Of a DNA stretch of 64,000 bases, positions 10,622-19,339 are shown piece by piece (within the stretch, counting starts at the first letter, position 1; each line of letters starts with the position of its first letter). Made by a program: the position numbers and the translations under genes. The stretch is from Photobacterium sanctipauli (GTDB lineage Bacteria > Pseudomonadota > Gammaproteobacteria > Enterobacterales > Vibrionaceae), in contig NZ_PYMA01000011.1 of the NCBI RefSeq assembly GCF_003026495.1, positions 124,001 to 188,000 of the forward strand, in the 5' to 3' direction. The notes under the pieces were generated by a model. That model did not search any database. It was not told where the DNA came from and saw only the letters and a program-made list of their open reading frames with translations.

Positions 10622-12244
10622 TTAGTCTTCGCCCCGATAAACCGTTGAGAAGGAGCGGGTGCCAAACGGGCTCATTTTTAAACCGTTAAGTGATTGGTGG
10701 TGAACTTGGAAATGTACCCCGTGCGCCAATGGGATAATCGGCACTTCTTGGTCTAGGATATCTTGCGCCAAATGGTAGTAGTTCAAGCGCTGGTGGAGCT
10801 TGGTGGTTCGCGAGGCCAGCTCCAGCAAGTTATCGAAGTTGAGATCACACCAGTTCGCCACGTTCAGGCCCGCCATCTTGGCATCGCAGGAAAGCAGCGG
10901 ACGCAGAAAGTTGTCCGGGTCGCCATTGTCGGCAATCCAACCTGTTAGCACCAAGTCACTGTTTGATTTGCTGATTGTGCTCAGGCGGCTGACGGTATCT
11001 TGGGTAACGATGTCAACCTGTACGCCAACGGCATTAAGGTCGGCTTGGATAAGCTCGGCGGTTTTGCGCGGGCTCGGGTTGTAGGGCCTTGGCTCTAACG
11101 GCACCCAAAGCGTCAGGTTAAGGTTCTTGTCATAGCCTGCTTGCTTGAGGAGCGAGAGTGCTTGGGCCGGATCGTAATCCAGTGCTTGGCTATCGTGGTT
11201 GTACGCCCAAGACATCGGCGGCAGAATGCTCTTGGCCTGGGTGCCGGTGCCGTAATAAACCGAGTTGAGCAGGTTTTCGCGGTTGATTGCGTGGTTGATT
11301 GCCTTGCGAACCCGGGCATCTTTAAGTTCCGGCTGCTCATTATCAATCGCCAGAAACGCGACATTCATACCCGTCTGGGCGATAAGCTCGAAGTCCTCAT
11401 CGGCACTGATCACCGGCAGCTGGCTGGCAACCGGCGAAGAAAGCACATCACACTCTTGGCTCAGCAGCTTCGCCAGCGTTCCCGTTCCCCTTGTTGCAAT
11501 ATCAAACACCACTTGCTCCATTGGCGCTTTGCCTTGCCAATAGTCTGGGTGGTTGTTGAGCCGGATATGATCGTTTGGCGAGTATTTATCAAACGAAAAT
11601 GGCCCTGTACCAATCGGCTGCATATCCAGTTGGTTAGGCTTGCCTGCACGTAGCACGTTGTTGGCATATTCCTGAGAGTGGATAACCGCGTAAGTGGTCG
11701 CGAGGTTGGAGAGAAACGCGTTATCAGGCCGGGTTAGGCTGAATTCCACCGTGTGCATATCGACCATTTCTACGTTTTCGATCAGGTTGCTAAAGCCCTG
11801 GCTCTCAAACCAAGGGTAGCGACCACCGGAGACGTTATGGAACGGATGGCGAAGGTCGATGACTCGCTTAAAGCTAAACACCACATCTTGAGCATTAAAC
11901 TGGCGCGTAGGTTTAAACCAATCAGTAGATTGAAATTCGACTCCCTCACGAAGGGTAAAACGGTAGATCAAGCCATCATCACTCACGGTCCAGCTTTTGG
12001 CGAGTGACGGTAGCGGTTGGTGGCTAACCGGATCAAGTAGCAATAAGCGATCAAAGATTTGCGCAGCGAGAGTGTCTGCTGTTAGGCCACCATCAATTAA
12101 CTGTGGGTTAAAGGTGGTTGGCGTATCTTGCCCGCAATAGACGAAGCCTTGGCTGCGAATATTGCTGTCTTGCTTCGGTTCGCTACAGCCAATTAGGCTA
12201 GCAAGGCCAACGCATGCAAGCAGAAGACGAGTATAGGCGCTCAT
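10622..12244 (-). CDS. sapA: Peptide ABC transporter solute-binding protein SapA
   Basis: Extracytoplasmic binding protein of the SBP_bac_5 (oligopeptide-binding) family. It has 540 residues and is first gene of sapABCDF. The N-terminus has a hydrophobic signal ending LASLIGC. This fits a lipobox with the lipid-modified Cys at about residue 20, so the protein is probably a lipoprotein rather than a free periplasmic protein. Family landmarks include LPSLAKSWTVSDDGLIYRF, where the fold-I core begins, and the segment leading to RKAINHAINRENLL. No strong ribosome site is visible before the ATG. The promoter should lie in the 155-base gap towards pspF. Confidence 0.95.
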   Translation of the reverse strand: MSAYTRLLLACVGLASLIGCSEPKQDSNIRSQGFVYCGQDTPTTFNPQLIDGGLTADTLAAQIFDRLLLLDPVSHQPLPSLAKSWTVSDDGLIYRFTLREGVEFQSTDWFKPTRQFNAQDVVFSFKRVIDLRHPFHNVSGGRYPWFESQGFSNLIENVEMVDMHTVEFSLTRPDNAFLSNLATTYAVIHSQEYANNVLRAGKPNQLDMQPIGTGPFSFDKYSPNDHIRLNNHPDYWQGKAPMEQVVFDIATRGTGTLAKLLSQECDVLSSPVASQLPVISADEDFELIAQTGMNVAFLAIDNEQPELKDARVRKAINHAINRENLLNSVYYGTGTQAKSILPPMSWAYNHDSQALDYDPAQALSLLKQAGYDKNLNLTLWVPLEPRPYNPSPRKTAELIQADLNAVGVQVDIVTQDTVSRLSTISKSNSDLVLTGWIADNGDPDNFLRPLLSCDAKMAGLNVANWCDLNFDNLLELASRTTKLHQRLNYYHLAQDILDQEVPIIPLAHGVHFQVHHQSLNGLKMSPFGTRSFSTVYRGED

Positions 12245-12341
12245 AAGATAAGGAATTATTTGAAAACAAGATTATAAATTTAACATTATCCCACTCTGTC
12301 ACCAAGTCATCTCCTTAAATTACCCGATAATCGTAGGTGTT

Positions 12342-12376
12342 TTATGCTGGCAGTCTTTCATTTGCTGCCAGCATAA
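12342..12376. repeat. Perfect 12-bp inverted repeat between pspF and sapA
   Basis: TTATGCTGGCAG and its exact complement are separated by 11 bases. It lies about 25 bases beyond the pspF stop and 98 bases before sapA. Neither side has a T run, so it is not a canonical intrinsic terminator. It could be an mRNA 3' hairpin for pspF or a protein-binding site. Confidence 0.55.
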
Positions 12377-12399
12377 GCACTTCCACCAGTGCCACCTGC

Positions 12400-13464
12400 C
12401 TACTGGATCTCGTTATTGCCGACAAGTTGGTACTTTTTCAGCAACCCTCTTAGTTGATGGTAGCTCAAAGATAATAGCTCGGCGGCTTTACGTTGGTTGA
12501 ATTGGGCTTGAGCAAGTGCCTGCTTGATAAGGGCTATCTCTTGATCTTGTTGCCATTGGCGAAAATCAACCGGTAGTGTCGGCTGTATTTCGTGCTCTGT
12601 TTGCTGTGCTAACTCGCGCTCTGTTTGGGGCTGGTTGCCGGATGGTACCGATGCCTGTTGCTGATCCGCTACCGTTTTATCGTCCTGCTGCCAAGGTGGC
12701 TTGAAAGGGTCGATAACAATGTCATGGATAGGCTCTTCTTCGATTCCCTGGCGGAAGATGGATCGCTCGACCACGTTTTTGAGCTCACGGATATTGCCGG
12801 GCCAGTTGTAGCTAAGTAATTGCTCAGTGGCTTGATTGCTGAACCCAGAGAAATAGCCAAAGCCGAGTTCGCGACACATTTTGACCGCGTAGTATTCGGC
12901 TAGCGGCATGATGTCCTCGCGCCGCCCACGGAGTGGGGGCAGGTGGATAATGTCAAAGGCGAGGCGGTCAAGCAGGTCTGCCCTAAATTGCCCTTTTTGC
13001 GCCAGCTGCGGCAGATCCTCGTTGGTGGCACAAATGAGCCTCACGTTGGCTTGGCAGGTTTTGCTGCCACCAACCCGCTCGTATTCACCGTATTCAATCA
13101 CCCGTAGCAGCTTCTCTTGTACCCCAAGCGGTGCGGTGGCCAACTCATCAAGGAATAGCGTACCGCCTTCGGCACGCTCGAAACGGCCTTGGTGCCGGCC
13201 CTTGGCCCCGGTAAACGAGCCGGCCTCGTGGCCGAACAACTCGGAATCAATCACCCCTTCGCTTAACGCCGCGCAGTTTAGCGAGAGCAGCGGCTGATCC
13301 CAGCGCCGCGACAGGTAGTGCATCCGCTGGGCAATGAGCTCCTTGCCGGTACCGCGTTCACCTAAGATAAGTACAGGGCGGTTGAGCGGTGCTAGACGCG
13401 AGGTGTGGTCGAGCACTGTCAGGAACGCTTCGGACTCCCCGATCAGGTTGTCAGGTTTTCGCAT
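12400..13464 (-). CDS. pspF: Phage shock protein operon transcriptional activator
   Basis: Sigma-54-dependent AAA+ activator that switches on pspABC when PspA releases it. The 354 residues lack a receiver domain, as in all PspF proteins. Walker A GERGTGKE is at 35-42, the sigma-54 contact loop reads GSFTGA, and the C-terminus is a Fis-type helix-turn-helix (NQRKAAELLSLSYHQLRGLLKKY). A glutamine-rich linker of about 60 residues before the HTH is longer than usual. I choose the ATG at 13464, with GCGAG seven bases upstream, over a TTG two codons earlier. It is divergent from pspA. Confidence 0.96.
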   Translation of the reverse strand: MRKPDNLIGESEAFLTVLDHTSRLAPLNRPVLILGERGTGKELIAQRMHYLSRRWDQPLLSLNCAALSEGVIDSELFGHEAGSFTGAKGRHQGRFERAEGGTLFLDELATAPLGVQEKLLRVIEYGEYERVGGSKTCQANVRLICATNEDLPQLAQKGQFRADLLDRLAFDIIHLPPLRGRREDIMPLAEYYAVKMCRELGFGYFSGFSNQATEQLLSYNWPGNIRELKNVVERSIFRQGIEEEPIHDIVIDPFKPPWQQDDKTVADQQQASVPSGNQPQTERELAQQTEHEIQPTLPVDFRQWQQDQEIALIKQALAQAQFNQRKAAELLSLSYHQLRGLLKKYQLVGNNEIQ

Positions 13465-13560
13465 GGTCAATCTCGCTAACTTTTGGCGTATATGTTCATA
13501 ACATAGCAGGTTGAAATATGTACTGCAAAGCTAAGTGGCTGATATGTAATGAGCAAAAAG

Positions 13561-13577
13561 TTGGCACAGTAGTTGAT
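13561..13577 (+). promoter_or_regulatory. Sigma-54 promoter of pspABC
   Basis: TTGGCAC, five bases, then TTGAT matches the -24/-12 consensus TTGGCAC-N5-TTGCA with the invariant GG retained and the downstream GC changed to GA. It lies 78 bases before the pspA start, next to the divergent sigma-54 activator gene pspF. Confidence 0.8.
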
Positions 13578-13654
13578 ATAACTAACGTAGAGCGGCTCTA
13601 TGGAACCACAGAACCATAAGTCTAAGATCCAAACACACCTTAGGAGATGTAATT

Positions 13655-14320
13655 ATGGGTATTTTTTCTCGCTTTGCGGATATTGTGAATGCCAACGTAA
13701 ACTCGCTGTTGGATAAAGCGGAAGATCCGCAAAAAATGATTCGTCTTATTATCCAAGAGATGGAAGACACCTTGGTGGAAGTGCGTACCTCTTCAGCACG
13801 TGCTTTGGCAGACAAGAAAGAGCTTCAGCGCCGCATTCAAGGTATCGAAAGCCAATCAGCTGACTGGCAGCAAAAAGCCACATTGGCCATCCAGAAAGGC
13901 CGCGAAGATCTAGCACGTGCCGCACTGATTGAAAAGCAAAAGCTCAATGACGTCGCACTGACCTTGAACGAAGAGTACAAGTTAGTTGAAGAGACCATCG
14001 AGAAGCTAGCCACAGAAGTCGCGGAGCTTGAGCGTAAACTGCAAGAAACCCGTGCCCGCCAGCAAGCGTTGGTGATGCGCCACAAGGCGGCGGGTACCCG
14101 TCGTGATGTCCGTCGCCAGCTTGATACGGGTAAAGTGGATGAAGCACTGTCTAAGTTCGAGCAATACGAGCGCCGCATCGATGAGATGGAAGCGGAAGCA
14201 GATAGCTACAACCTGGGTCGCGGTAAGAACCTAGAAGATGAGTTTGCCAACCTACAGGCACAAGACGAAATTGAAAAAGAGCTTGAGCGCATGAAGGCTA
14301 ACTTGAAGGACAAGGAGTAA
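13655..14320 (+). CDS. pspA: Phage shock protein A
   Basis: Peripheral inner-membrane protein of the ESCRT-III/Vipp1 superfamily. It binds and inhibits PspF in unstressed cells and supports stressed membranes as oligomers. The 221 residues begin with an amphipathic helix ([20 protein letters not shown]) and continue as an almost unbroken alpha-helical coiled coil rich in Glu, Lys, Arg and Gln. Length and N-terminus match the family exactly. TAGGAG precedes the ATG. It is first gene of pspABC behind a sigma-54 promoter. Confidence 0.98.
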   Translation: MGIFSRFADIVNANVNSLLDKAEDPQKMIRLIIQEMEDTLVEVRTSSARALADKKELQRRIQGIESQSADWQQKATLAIQKGREDLARAALIEKQKLNDVALTLNEEYKLVEETIEKLATEVAELERKLQETRARQQALVMRHKAAGTRRDVRRQLDTGKVDEALSKFEQYERRIDEMEAEADSYNLGRGKNLEDEFANLQAQDEIEKELERMKANLKDKE

Positions 14321-14400
14321 TTCACGTTCGACTTGCTTTGTTGTTATGATGAGTTAAACAAAAGTAATTATTTGATTCTGCGCGGATAAGGAGAAAGAAA

Positions 14401-14631
14401 ATGTCTATGGGGTTTATTGTCGGTCCACTAGTAGTGTTTATGATCTTTGTTGCCCCGTTGTGGTTGATCCTTCACTACCGTAGCAAGAAGCACGCGAGTG
14501 AGGGGTTATCGGGCGATGACCAACAGAAGCTGCAAGCGTTGGTTGCTCGCGCAGAGCAAATGCAGGATCGAATTGTCACACTAGAACGAATTCTTGATGC
14601 GGAAGCACCACAATGGAGGCACAAGCAATGA
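14401..14631 (+). CDS. pspB: Phage shock protein B
   Basis: Small inner-membrane sensor and effector that works with PspC to relieve PspA repression of PspF. The 76 residues have one N-terminal transmembrane helix (VGPLVVFMIFVAPLWLILHY) followed by a basic stretch and a short leucine-zipper-like helix (LQALVARAEQMQDRIVTLERIL), as in the family. AAGGAGA precedes the ATG. The stop overlaps the pspC start in an ATGA, showing coupled translation. Confidence 0.96.
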   Translation: MSMGFIVGPLVVFMIFVAPLWLILHYRSKKHASEGLSGDDQQKLQALVARAEQMQDRIVTLERILDAEAPQWRHKQ

Positions 14632-15014
14632 GTAAAACCCTCTATCGCGACCCGAAAAACGGCAAGCTAGGCGGTGTTTGTGCCGGTATTGCCGAGTATT
14701 TTGGCATGGAGATATGGCTGGTACGGATCCTAATGGTGTCGGCCTTCCTGCTGGGGTTTGGATTTTTTGTGATCGTAGGATATATCGCCGCTTGTTTGAT
14801 CCTCGATAAAATGCCAGAGGAGCGAAGCTACCAGCAATATGTCTACCGTGAGCACAATGTGAAACAAAAGCCATGGCAAGCAGGCAAACCGGCCAGCCAG
14901 ATTTTGCAGAATGTTGAATCCGAGCTCGACGGTATGGAGCACAACCTTCGTAAGATGGAAGCCTACGTCACATCGTCGGCCTTCAAGGTCGACCGAGAGT
15001 TCCGCAACCTGTAG
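14628..15014 (+). CDS. pspC: Phage shock protein C
   Basis: Inner-membrane PspC-domain protein of 128 residues. The N-terminal 60 residues carry the domain signature (LYRDPKNGKLGGVCAGIAEYF) and a hydrophobic helix with a glycine-rich core, followed by a helical cytoplasmic or periplasmic tail. I start at the ATG at 14628, overlapping the pspB stop, rather than an in-frame upstream codon within pspB, because MSKTLYRDP is the family N-terminus. A terminator follows, and no pspD-like gene is seen. Confidence 0.96.
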   Translation: MSKTLYRDPKNGKLGGVCAGIAEYFGMEIWLVRILMVSAFLLGFGFFVIVGYIAACLILDKMPEERSYQQYVYREHNVKQKPWQAGKPASQILQNVESELDGMEHNLRKMEAYVTSSAFKVDREFRNL

Positions 15015-15080
15015 GTGCCAAACCACAAGGTGCTATTCCCAATGTGTTCCGGGAATATCGCGTTGCACCTACGAATGATG

Positions 15081-15107
15081 AAGCAGGCAACCGCCTGCTT
15101 TTCTTTA
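15081..15107 (+). terminator. Rho-independent terminator after pspC
   Basis: AAGCAGGC and GCCTGCTT pair around AACC and are followed by the T-rich TTCTTTATT. Confidence 0.85.
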
Positions 15108-15186
15108 TTCTGAATTACTGGTTCATCGAAGGTTAATCAGTAATTTGCTACCGTTGACTGAGTGATAGACGCACATAGGAAAAACG

Positions 15187-16584
15187 ATGAATCGATTTGG
15201 TAATGAGTTGAACAAGCTAGTGAACCGGAGTTTAGACCGCCATGTGCGTTTGGCGGTGACGGGGCTATCCCGAGCGGGTAAGACCGCGTTCATTACATCA
15301 CTGGTGAATCAGCTCATGCATGTAAGTACTAACCCGCGCTTGCCGCTTTTTAGCGCGGTGCGTGATAGCAATTTGCTGGGGGCCAAGCGTGTTCCGCAAA
15401 TTGATATGCATGTCCCTAAATTTGGCTACGAAGAGGGCATGAACTCGTTGCTTTCATCCCCGCCGTCATGGCCCGAACCGACACGGGATGTGAGCCAGAC
15501 CCGATTGGCGCTGCGCTACAAGCCCCAGAAGGGGCCAATGAAACTGTTGCAAGAGACCGCCACCTTGTACCTGGATATTGTTGATTACCCAGGGGAATGG
15601 CTGTTGGATTTGCCGCTGCTCGATCTTGATTTCATGGCGTGGTCAAAACAGCAGGCACAGGCTATCAAGGGTAAACGCTTGGAGTTGGCGGCAGATTGGT
15701 TGGCTATGGAAGAAGAGTTTGACCCATTGGCACCGGCAGATGAAGCCAAAATTGAAGCGATTTCCCAGCGTTTTACCGAGTATTTGTTCCGTTGCAAAGC
15801 CGAGGGTGGCTTGCATTGGGTACAACCGGGACGCTTTGTGTTGCCCGGCGAGCTGGCGGGCGCACCTGTGTTGCAGTTCTTCCCGATGGTGTGGCTCGAC
15901 AAGTACACCGAGGTGCAGCTAGCAGAAGCTGGCGAAGAGACCAATATCGGTATGCTGAAAAGCCGTTACCGCTATTACCAGCAGCATGTGGTAAAGGCGT
16001 TTTACAAAGAACACTTTTCAAAATTTGACCGCCAAATCATTTTGGTGGACTGCTTGCAGCCGCTCAATGCGGGGACGGAGTCGTTCAATGATATGCGCCA
16101 AGCTTTGGATCAGCTGATGCAGAGCTTCAAGTATGGCCGTAGCTCGTTGTTGCGCCGCTTGTTCTCGCCGCGTATCGACAAAGTGTTGTTCGCGGCCACC
16201 AAGGCAGATCATGTTACGCCAGAGCAGCACCCCAACTTGGTGAGTTTGCTGCAGCAGCTGGTGAACGAGGCATGGCAAACTGCCTCTTTCGAAGGGATCA
16301 AAATGGACTGCCTGAGCCTGTCGTCGATTCAGGCCACCGAGCCCGGCTTTGTGGACTACCAAGGCAAGCAAGTGCCGGCGCTGCGCGGGCATACCTTAGG
16401 CGGCGAAGGCAAAACCCTGTTTCCGGGTGAAGTGCCAAGGCGCCTGCCAAATGACAGCTTTTGGCAACAGTCGGGCTTCGACTTTATCAATTTCAGACCG
16501 CTAGACCAGCAGAGCGATGAACCGCTACCGCATATCCGGATGGATAAGGCATTGGAGTACTTGCTGGGGGATAAATTACGATGA
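15187..16584 (+). CDS. ycjX: YcjX family P-loop protein
   Basis: Predicted GTP-binding protein of the DUF463 family, commonly linked to the psp regulon. The 465 residues include the P-loop GLSRAGKT at 26-33 and the family landmark VDYPGEWLLDLPLL. The C-terminal part contains FAATKADHV, a TKxD-like base-recognition element. Length is as expected. It follows pspABC in the same direction but behind a terminator, so it may have its own promoter in the 172-base gap. It overlaps ycjF by four bases. Its biochemical role is not established. Confidence 0.93.
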   Translation: MNRFGNELNKLVNRSLDRHVRLAVTGLSRAGKTAFITSLVNQLMHVSTNPRLPLFSAVRDSNLLGAKRVPQIDMHVPKFGYEEGMNSLLSSPPSWPEPTRDVSQTRLALRYKPQKGPMKLLQETATLYLDIVDYPGEWLLDLPLLDLDFMAWSKQQAQAIKGKRLELAADWLAMEEEFDPLAPADEAKIEAISQRFTEYLFRCKAEGGLHWVQPGRFVLPGELAGAPVLQFFPMVWLDKYTEVQLAEAGEETNIGMLKSRYRYYQQHVVKAFYKEHFSKFDRQIILVDCLQPLNAGTESFNDMRQALDQLMQSFKYGRSSLLRRLFSPRIDKVLFAATKADHVTPEQHPNLVSLLQQLVNEAWQTASFEGIKMDCLSLSSIQATEPGFVDYQGKQVPALRGHTLGGEGKTLFPGEVPRRLPNDSFWQQSGFDFINFRPLDQQSDEPLPHIRMDKALEYLLGDKLR

Positions 16585-17621
16585 GTGAACATTACAAACA
16601 AAAAATTGTATTTGATGAGCCAGAGCCATCAGCCCAGCAAGGGAGCGATGAGCTGACCTCGCAATTACAGTTTGAGCAAAGCGAGACGTTTTTGCCGGAA
16701 GTGGCAGAAAGCGAAGACAACGAATTGGAAGCATCGCTAGCCCGTACGCTGGCAGCCAAGCCAAAGCGCAGAACCGGCTGGCTAAAAGGCTTGTTGGTTG
16801 GTGCTGCGGCAATGGCGGGTTGGCAAACCGTCGATTATGTGGTGACGGCCTACCAGGGCGGGGACTGGTTGGCGCTCGGTTGGAGCGCAATCGTCGCGGG
16901 CATTGCTGCCACCGGTATCGCAGCCTTGGGTCGTGAGCTAATAACACTGCGTCGATTGAAGCAGCGCCAAAGCGAACGCGAACAGGCCCAGGCTTTACTG
17001 GAAGCCGAAGGGATTGGCCAGGCGAAGGCGTTTTGTACCAAGCTGGCGCGCAAAGGCAATATACGCGAAGAGCATGCTGGTTATGATCGCTGGCTGCAAT
17101 CGCTGGCGGCAACCCACAATGATCGTGAGGTGATGCAGCTGTATGACAAGATGGTGCTGAGCCATCAGGATACCCTTGCCCGTAAGCTCGTGGCGAAATA
17201 CGCCAGCGAAGCGGCGGTGATGGTGGCGGTGAGCCCGCTGGCCGTGGCTGACATGTTGCTGGTGGCATGGCGCAATTTTCGCTTAATCGAGCAAGTCTCG
17301 GCGGTGTACGGCGTTGAGCTGGGCTACTGGTCTCGCATCAAGTTGGTGAAGTTGGTGCTGGCTAACATGGCGGTGGCCGGGGCCAGTGAGATCATTGCCG
17401 ACTCGGGGATGGATATGCTGTCGATGGATTTGGCAGGCAGGATGTCAACCCGTGTCGCACAAGGGGTTGGTGTCGGTTTGCTAACCGGGCGTCTTGGCCT
17501 TAAGGCGATCAGTTTGATGCGTCCATTGCCATGGCAGCCAGACCAGCAGCCAAAATTGAGTGAAATTCGTAAGGATTTACTGCTACGTATTACTCGCCAG
17601 CAACAATCGGCAGAAAAATAG
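16581..17621 (+). CDS. ycjF: YcjF family (DUF697) membrane protein
   Basis: Inner-membrane protein of 346 residues translated together with ycjX through an ATGA overlap. After an acidic, low-complexity N-terminal region of about 65 residues come two transmembrane helices (LKGLLVGAAAMAGWQTVDYVVT and LALGWSAIVAGIAATGIAALG). Then follows a long helical domain that includes the DUF697 core (EAAVMVAVSPLAVADMLLVAWRN). The ycjX-ycjF pair belongs to the extended psp regulon in several gammaproteobacteria. Function is unknown. Confidence 0.92.
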   Translation: MSEHYKQKIVFDEPEPSAQQGSDELTSQLQFEQSETFLPEVAESEDNELEASLARTLAAKPKRRTGWLKGLLVGAAAMAGWQTVDYVVTAYQGGDWLALGWSAIVAGIAATGIAALGRELITLRRLKQRQSEREQAQALLEAEGIGQAKAFCTKLARKGNIREEHAGYDRWLQSLAATHNDREVMQLYDKMVLSHQDTLARKLVAKYASEAAVMVAVSPLAVADMLLVAWRNFRLIEQVSAVYGVELGYWSRIKLVKLVLANMAVAGASEIIADSGMDMLSMDLAGRMSTRVAQGVGVGLLTGRLGLKAISLMRPLPWQPDQQPKLSEIRKDLLLRITRQQQSAEK

Positions 17622-17687
17622 TGGCTTAGCACACAGCATCGATGATCGGTCTCTTGACGGAAAGGCAGCGAAAGCGCAAACTTCATG

Positions 17688-17705
17688 TGTCAACAATTCC
17701 TGACA
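17688..17705 (+). promoter_or_regulatory. Candidate TyrR box in the tyrR promoter
   Basis: TGTCAA-CAATTC-CTGACA resembles the TyrR box TGTAAA-N6-TTTACA, with nine of twelve consensus bases and the essential outer G and C at the right spacing. It sits within the perfect inverted repeat GTGTCA-N8-TGACAC, 18 bases before the tyrR start. This suggests autorepression, which is known for Escherichia coli tyrR. Confidence 0.5.
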
Positions 17706-17723
17706 CTTTGGAAGAGAAAAAAT

Positions 17724-19259
17724 ATGAGGCTACAAGTCTTTTGTGAAGACCGATTAGGTATGACCCGTGAGTTGCTGGATATTCTTGCGAGCCAGCAAAT
17801 TGACTTGCGTGGTATTGAGATTGACCGTGTGGGGATCATTTACCTCAATTGCCCTGAAATTGAATTTGAACAATTTAGTCAATTGATGTCGCAAATCCGT
17901 CAGCTAGACGGAGTGACCGACGTGCGGAAGATCCAGTTCATGCCAAGCGAGCGTGAGCACAAAGAGCTGAAAGCCTTGCTTGAAGCCTTGCCTGATCCAT
18001 TTTTCTCTATCAACCTGCAGGGTAAAGTTGATTTAGCCAACGATGCCGCTGAAGCATTGCTTGGAAAAACACGCGAGGAGATCCTTGGCGAGAATATCCA
18101 ATCGATTGTCGGCTTCAACGTTCACCAGTGGTTGGAGAAAGACCAGGCCACCAAGCGTAGCGAAATGGTGGTGATGTCTGGCCTCGACTACATGATGGAA
18201 GTCATGCCTGTTTACGTGACAGACGAAAGCGAGGAGCAGGTGCTGGCCAGTGCGGTGATTTTGCTGAAGTCGCTGTCGGAAGCCAAGATGCCAATCGCGA
18301 TGCGCAAGCTAAGCGGTGACAACGGTTTTGAGCATTTGGTTGGGCAATCTTCCCGCTTTAAGCAGTTGCTATCCCAAGCCAAGAAGCTCTCTTTGCTGGA
18401 TGCGCCTTTGCTTATCCAAGGTGAAACGGGCACGGGTAAAGAGATGCTGGCTCGTGCCTGCCATCAGCGCTCGCTACGCCGCGAGAAACCGTTCCTGTTG
18501 GTTAACTGTGTCTCAATGCCAGACAATGCCGCCGAAACCGAATTGTTTGGTATGGCCGCAACCGCAACCGAGCCGGGCAAGAAAGGTATTTTCGAGCAAG
18601 CCGATGGCGGTACCGCCTTCCTCTATGAGGTTGGCGAGATGTCCGAGCACCTTCAAATCAAACTGCTTCGCTTCCTGCAGGACGGCACCTTCCGCCGCGT
18701 GGGCGAAGAGAAAGAAATGAAGGTTGATGTGCGGGTGATTTGCTCGACCCAGAAAAAACTGCCGGATTTGGTGGCCGCGGGGCAATTCCGCGAAGATCTT
18801 TTCTATCGTCTGAATGTGTTGTCGCTGCATGTGCCGCCGCTGCGCGAGCGTACTGCTGATATTGTACCGCTAGCCGATTTGTTCCTGTCCCAGTTTGCCC
18901 AAGAGTTGCAACAGCCTAAGCCGCTCATTTCTGGCGAAGTGGCCCAGTACCTTAGCCAATATGCCTGGCCGGGCAATATTCGCCAATTGCGCAATGTCCT
19001 GTTCCGCGCGATGACCCAGTTGGAAGGGAGCGAGATCAGCGTCGAAGATGTTCAGTTGCCAGAAAATGAATCGACCACGGTGATCAGCGAAGAAACCCTG
19101 GACGGCTCGCTCGATGAAATCATGAAACGTTACGAGTCTGGTATTCTAAACAGCCTGTATCGAAGCTATCCATCAACCCGTAAGTTGGCGAAGCGCCTTG
19201 GGGTGTCGCACACTGCTGTGGCAAACAAACTGCGCGAGTACGGGATCAACAAAAGTTAA
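17724..19259 (+). CDS. tyrR: Transcriptional regulator TyrR
   Basis: Aromatic-amino-acid-responsive regulator of uptake and synthesis genes. The 511 residues show an N-terminal ACT domain beginning MRLQVFCEDRLGMTRELLD, a PAS domain at about 80-190 and an AAA+ domain with GETGTGKE at 233-240. A C-terminal Fis-like helix-turn-helix (STRKLAKRLGVSHTAVANKLREYG) follows. The GAFTGA loop is replaced by GMAATATEPG, as expected for TyrR, which works with sigma-70 rather than sigma-54. I start at the ATG at 17724. An upstream in-frame extension of 13 codons runs through the putative operator and is not conserved in the family. Confidence 0.97.
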   Translation: MRLQVFCEDRLGMTRELLDILASQQIDLRGIEIDRVGIIYLNCPEIEFEQFSQLMSQIRQLDGVTDVRKIQFMPSEREHKELKALLEALPDPFFSINLQGKVDLANDAAEALLGKTREEILGENIQSIVGFNVHQWLEKDQATKRSEMVVMSGLDYMMEVMPVYVTDESEEQVLASAVILLKSLSEAKMPIAMRKLSGDNGFEHLVGQSSRFKQLLSQAKKLSLLDAPLLIQGETGTGKEMLARACHQRSLRREKPFLLVNCVSMPDNAAETELFGMAATATEPGKKGIFEQADGGTAFLYEVGEMSEHLQIKLLRFLQDGTFRRVGEEKEMKVDVRVICSTQKKLPDLVAAGQFREDLFYRLNVLSLHVPPLRERTADIVPLADLFLSQFAQELQQPKPLISGEVAQYLSQYAWPGNIRQLRNVLFRAMTQLEGSEISVEDVQLPENESTTVISEETLDGSLDEIMKRYESGILNSLYRSYPSTRKLAKRLGVSHTAVANKLREYGINKS

Positions 19260-19288
19260 TCGCGCCTAAGACGCATAGAACAATATTA

Positions 19289-19314
19289 AGGGGGAGGCCA
19301 CGGCTTCCCCCTTG
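19289..19314 (+). terminator. Probable terminator after tyrR
   Basis: AAGGGGGAGGCC pairs, with one G-T wobble, with GGCTTCCCCCTT. The tail TGTTGTATT is only moderately T-rich, so termination may be weak. Confidence 0.55.
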
Positions 19315-19339
19315 TTGTATTCGCTGTTTAATAGGGCGG

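Noticed and set aside
16576..17268. 230-codon open frame opposite ycjF
   Set aside because: Antisense shadow of ycjF with Pro/Arg-rich low-complexity composition and no family resemblance.
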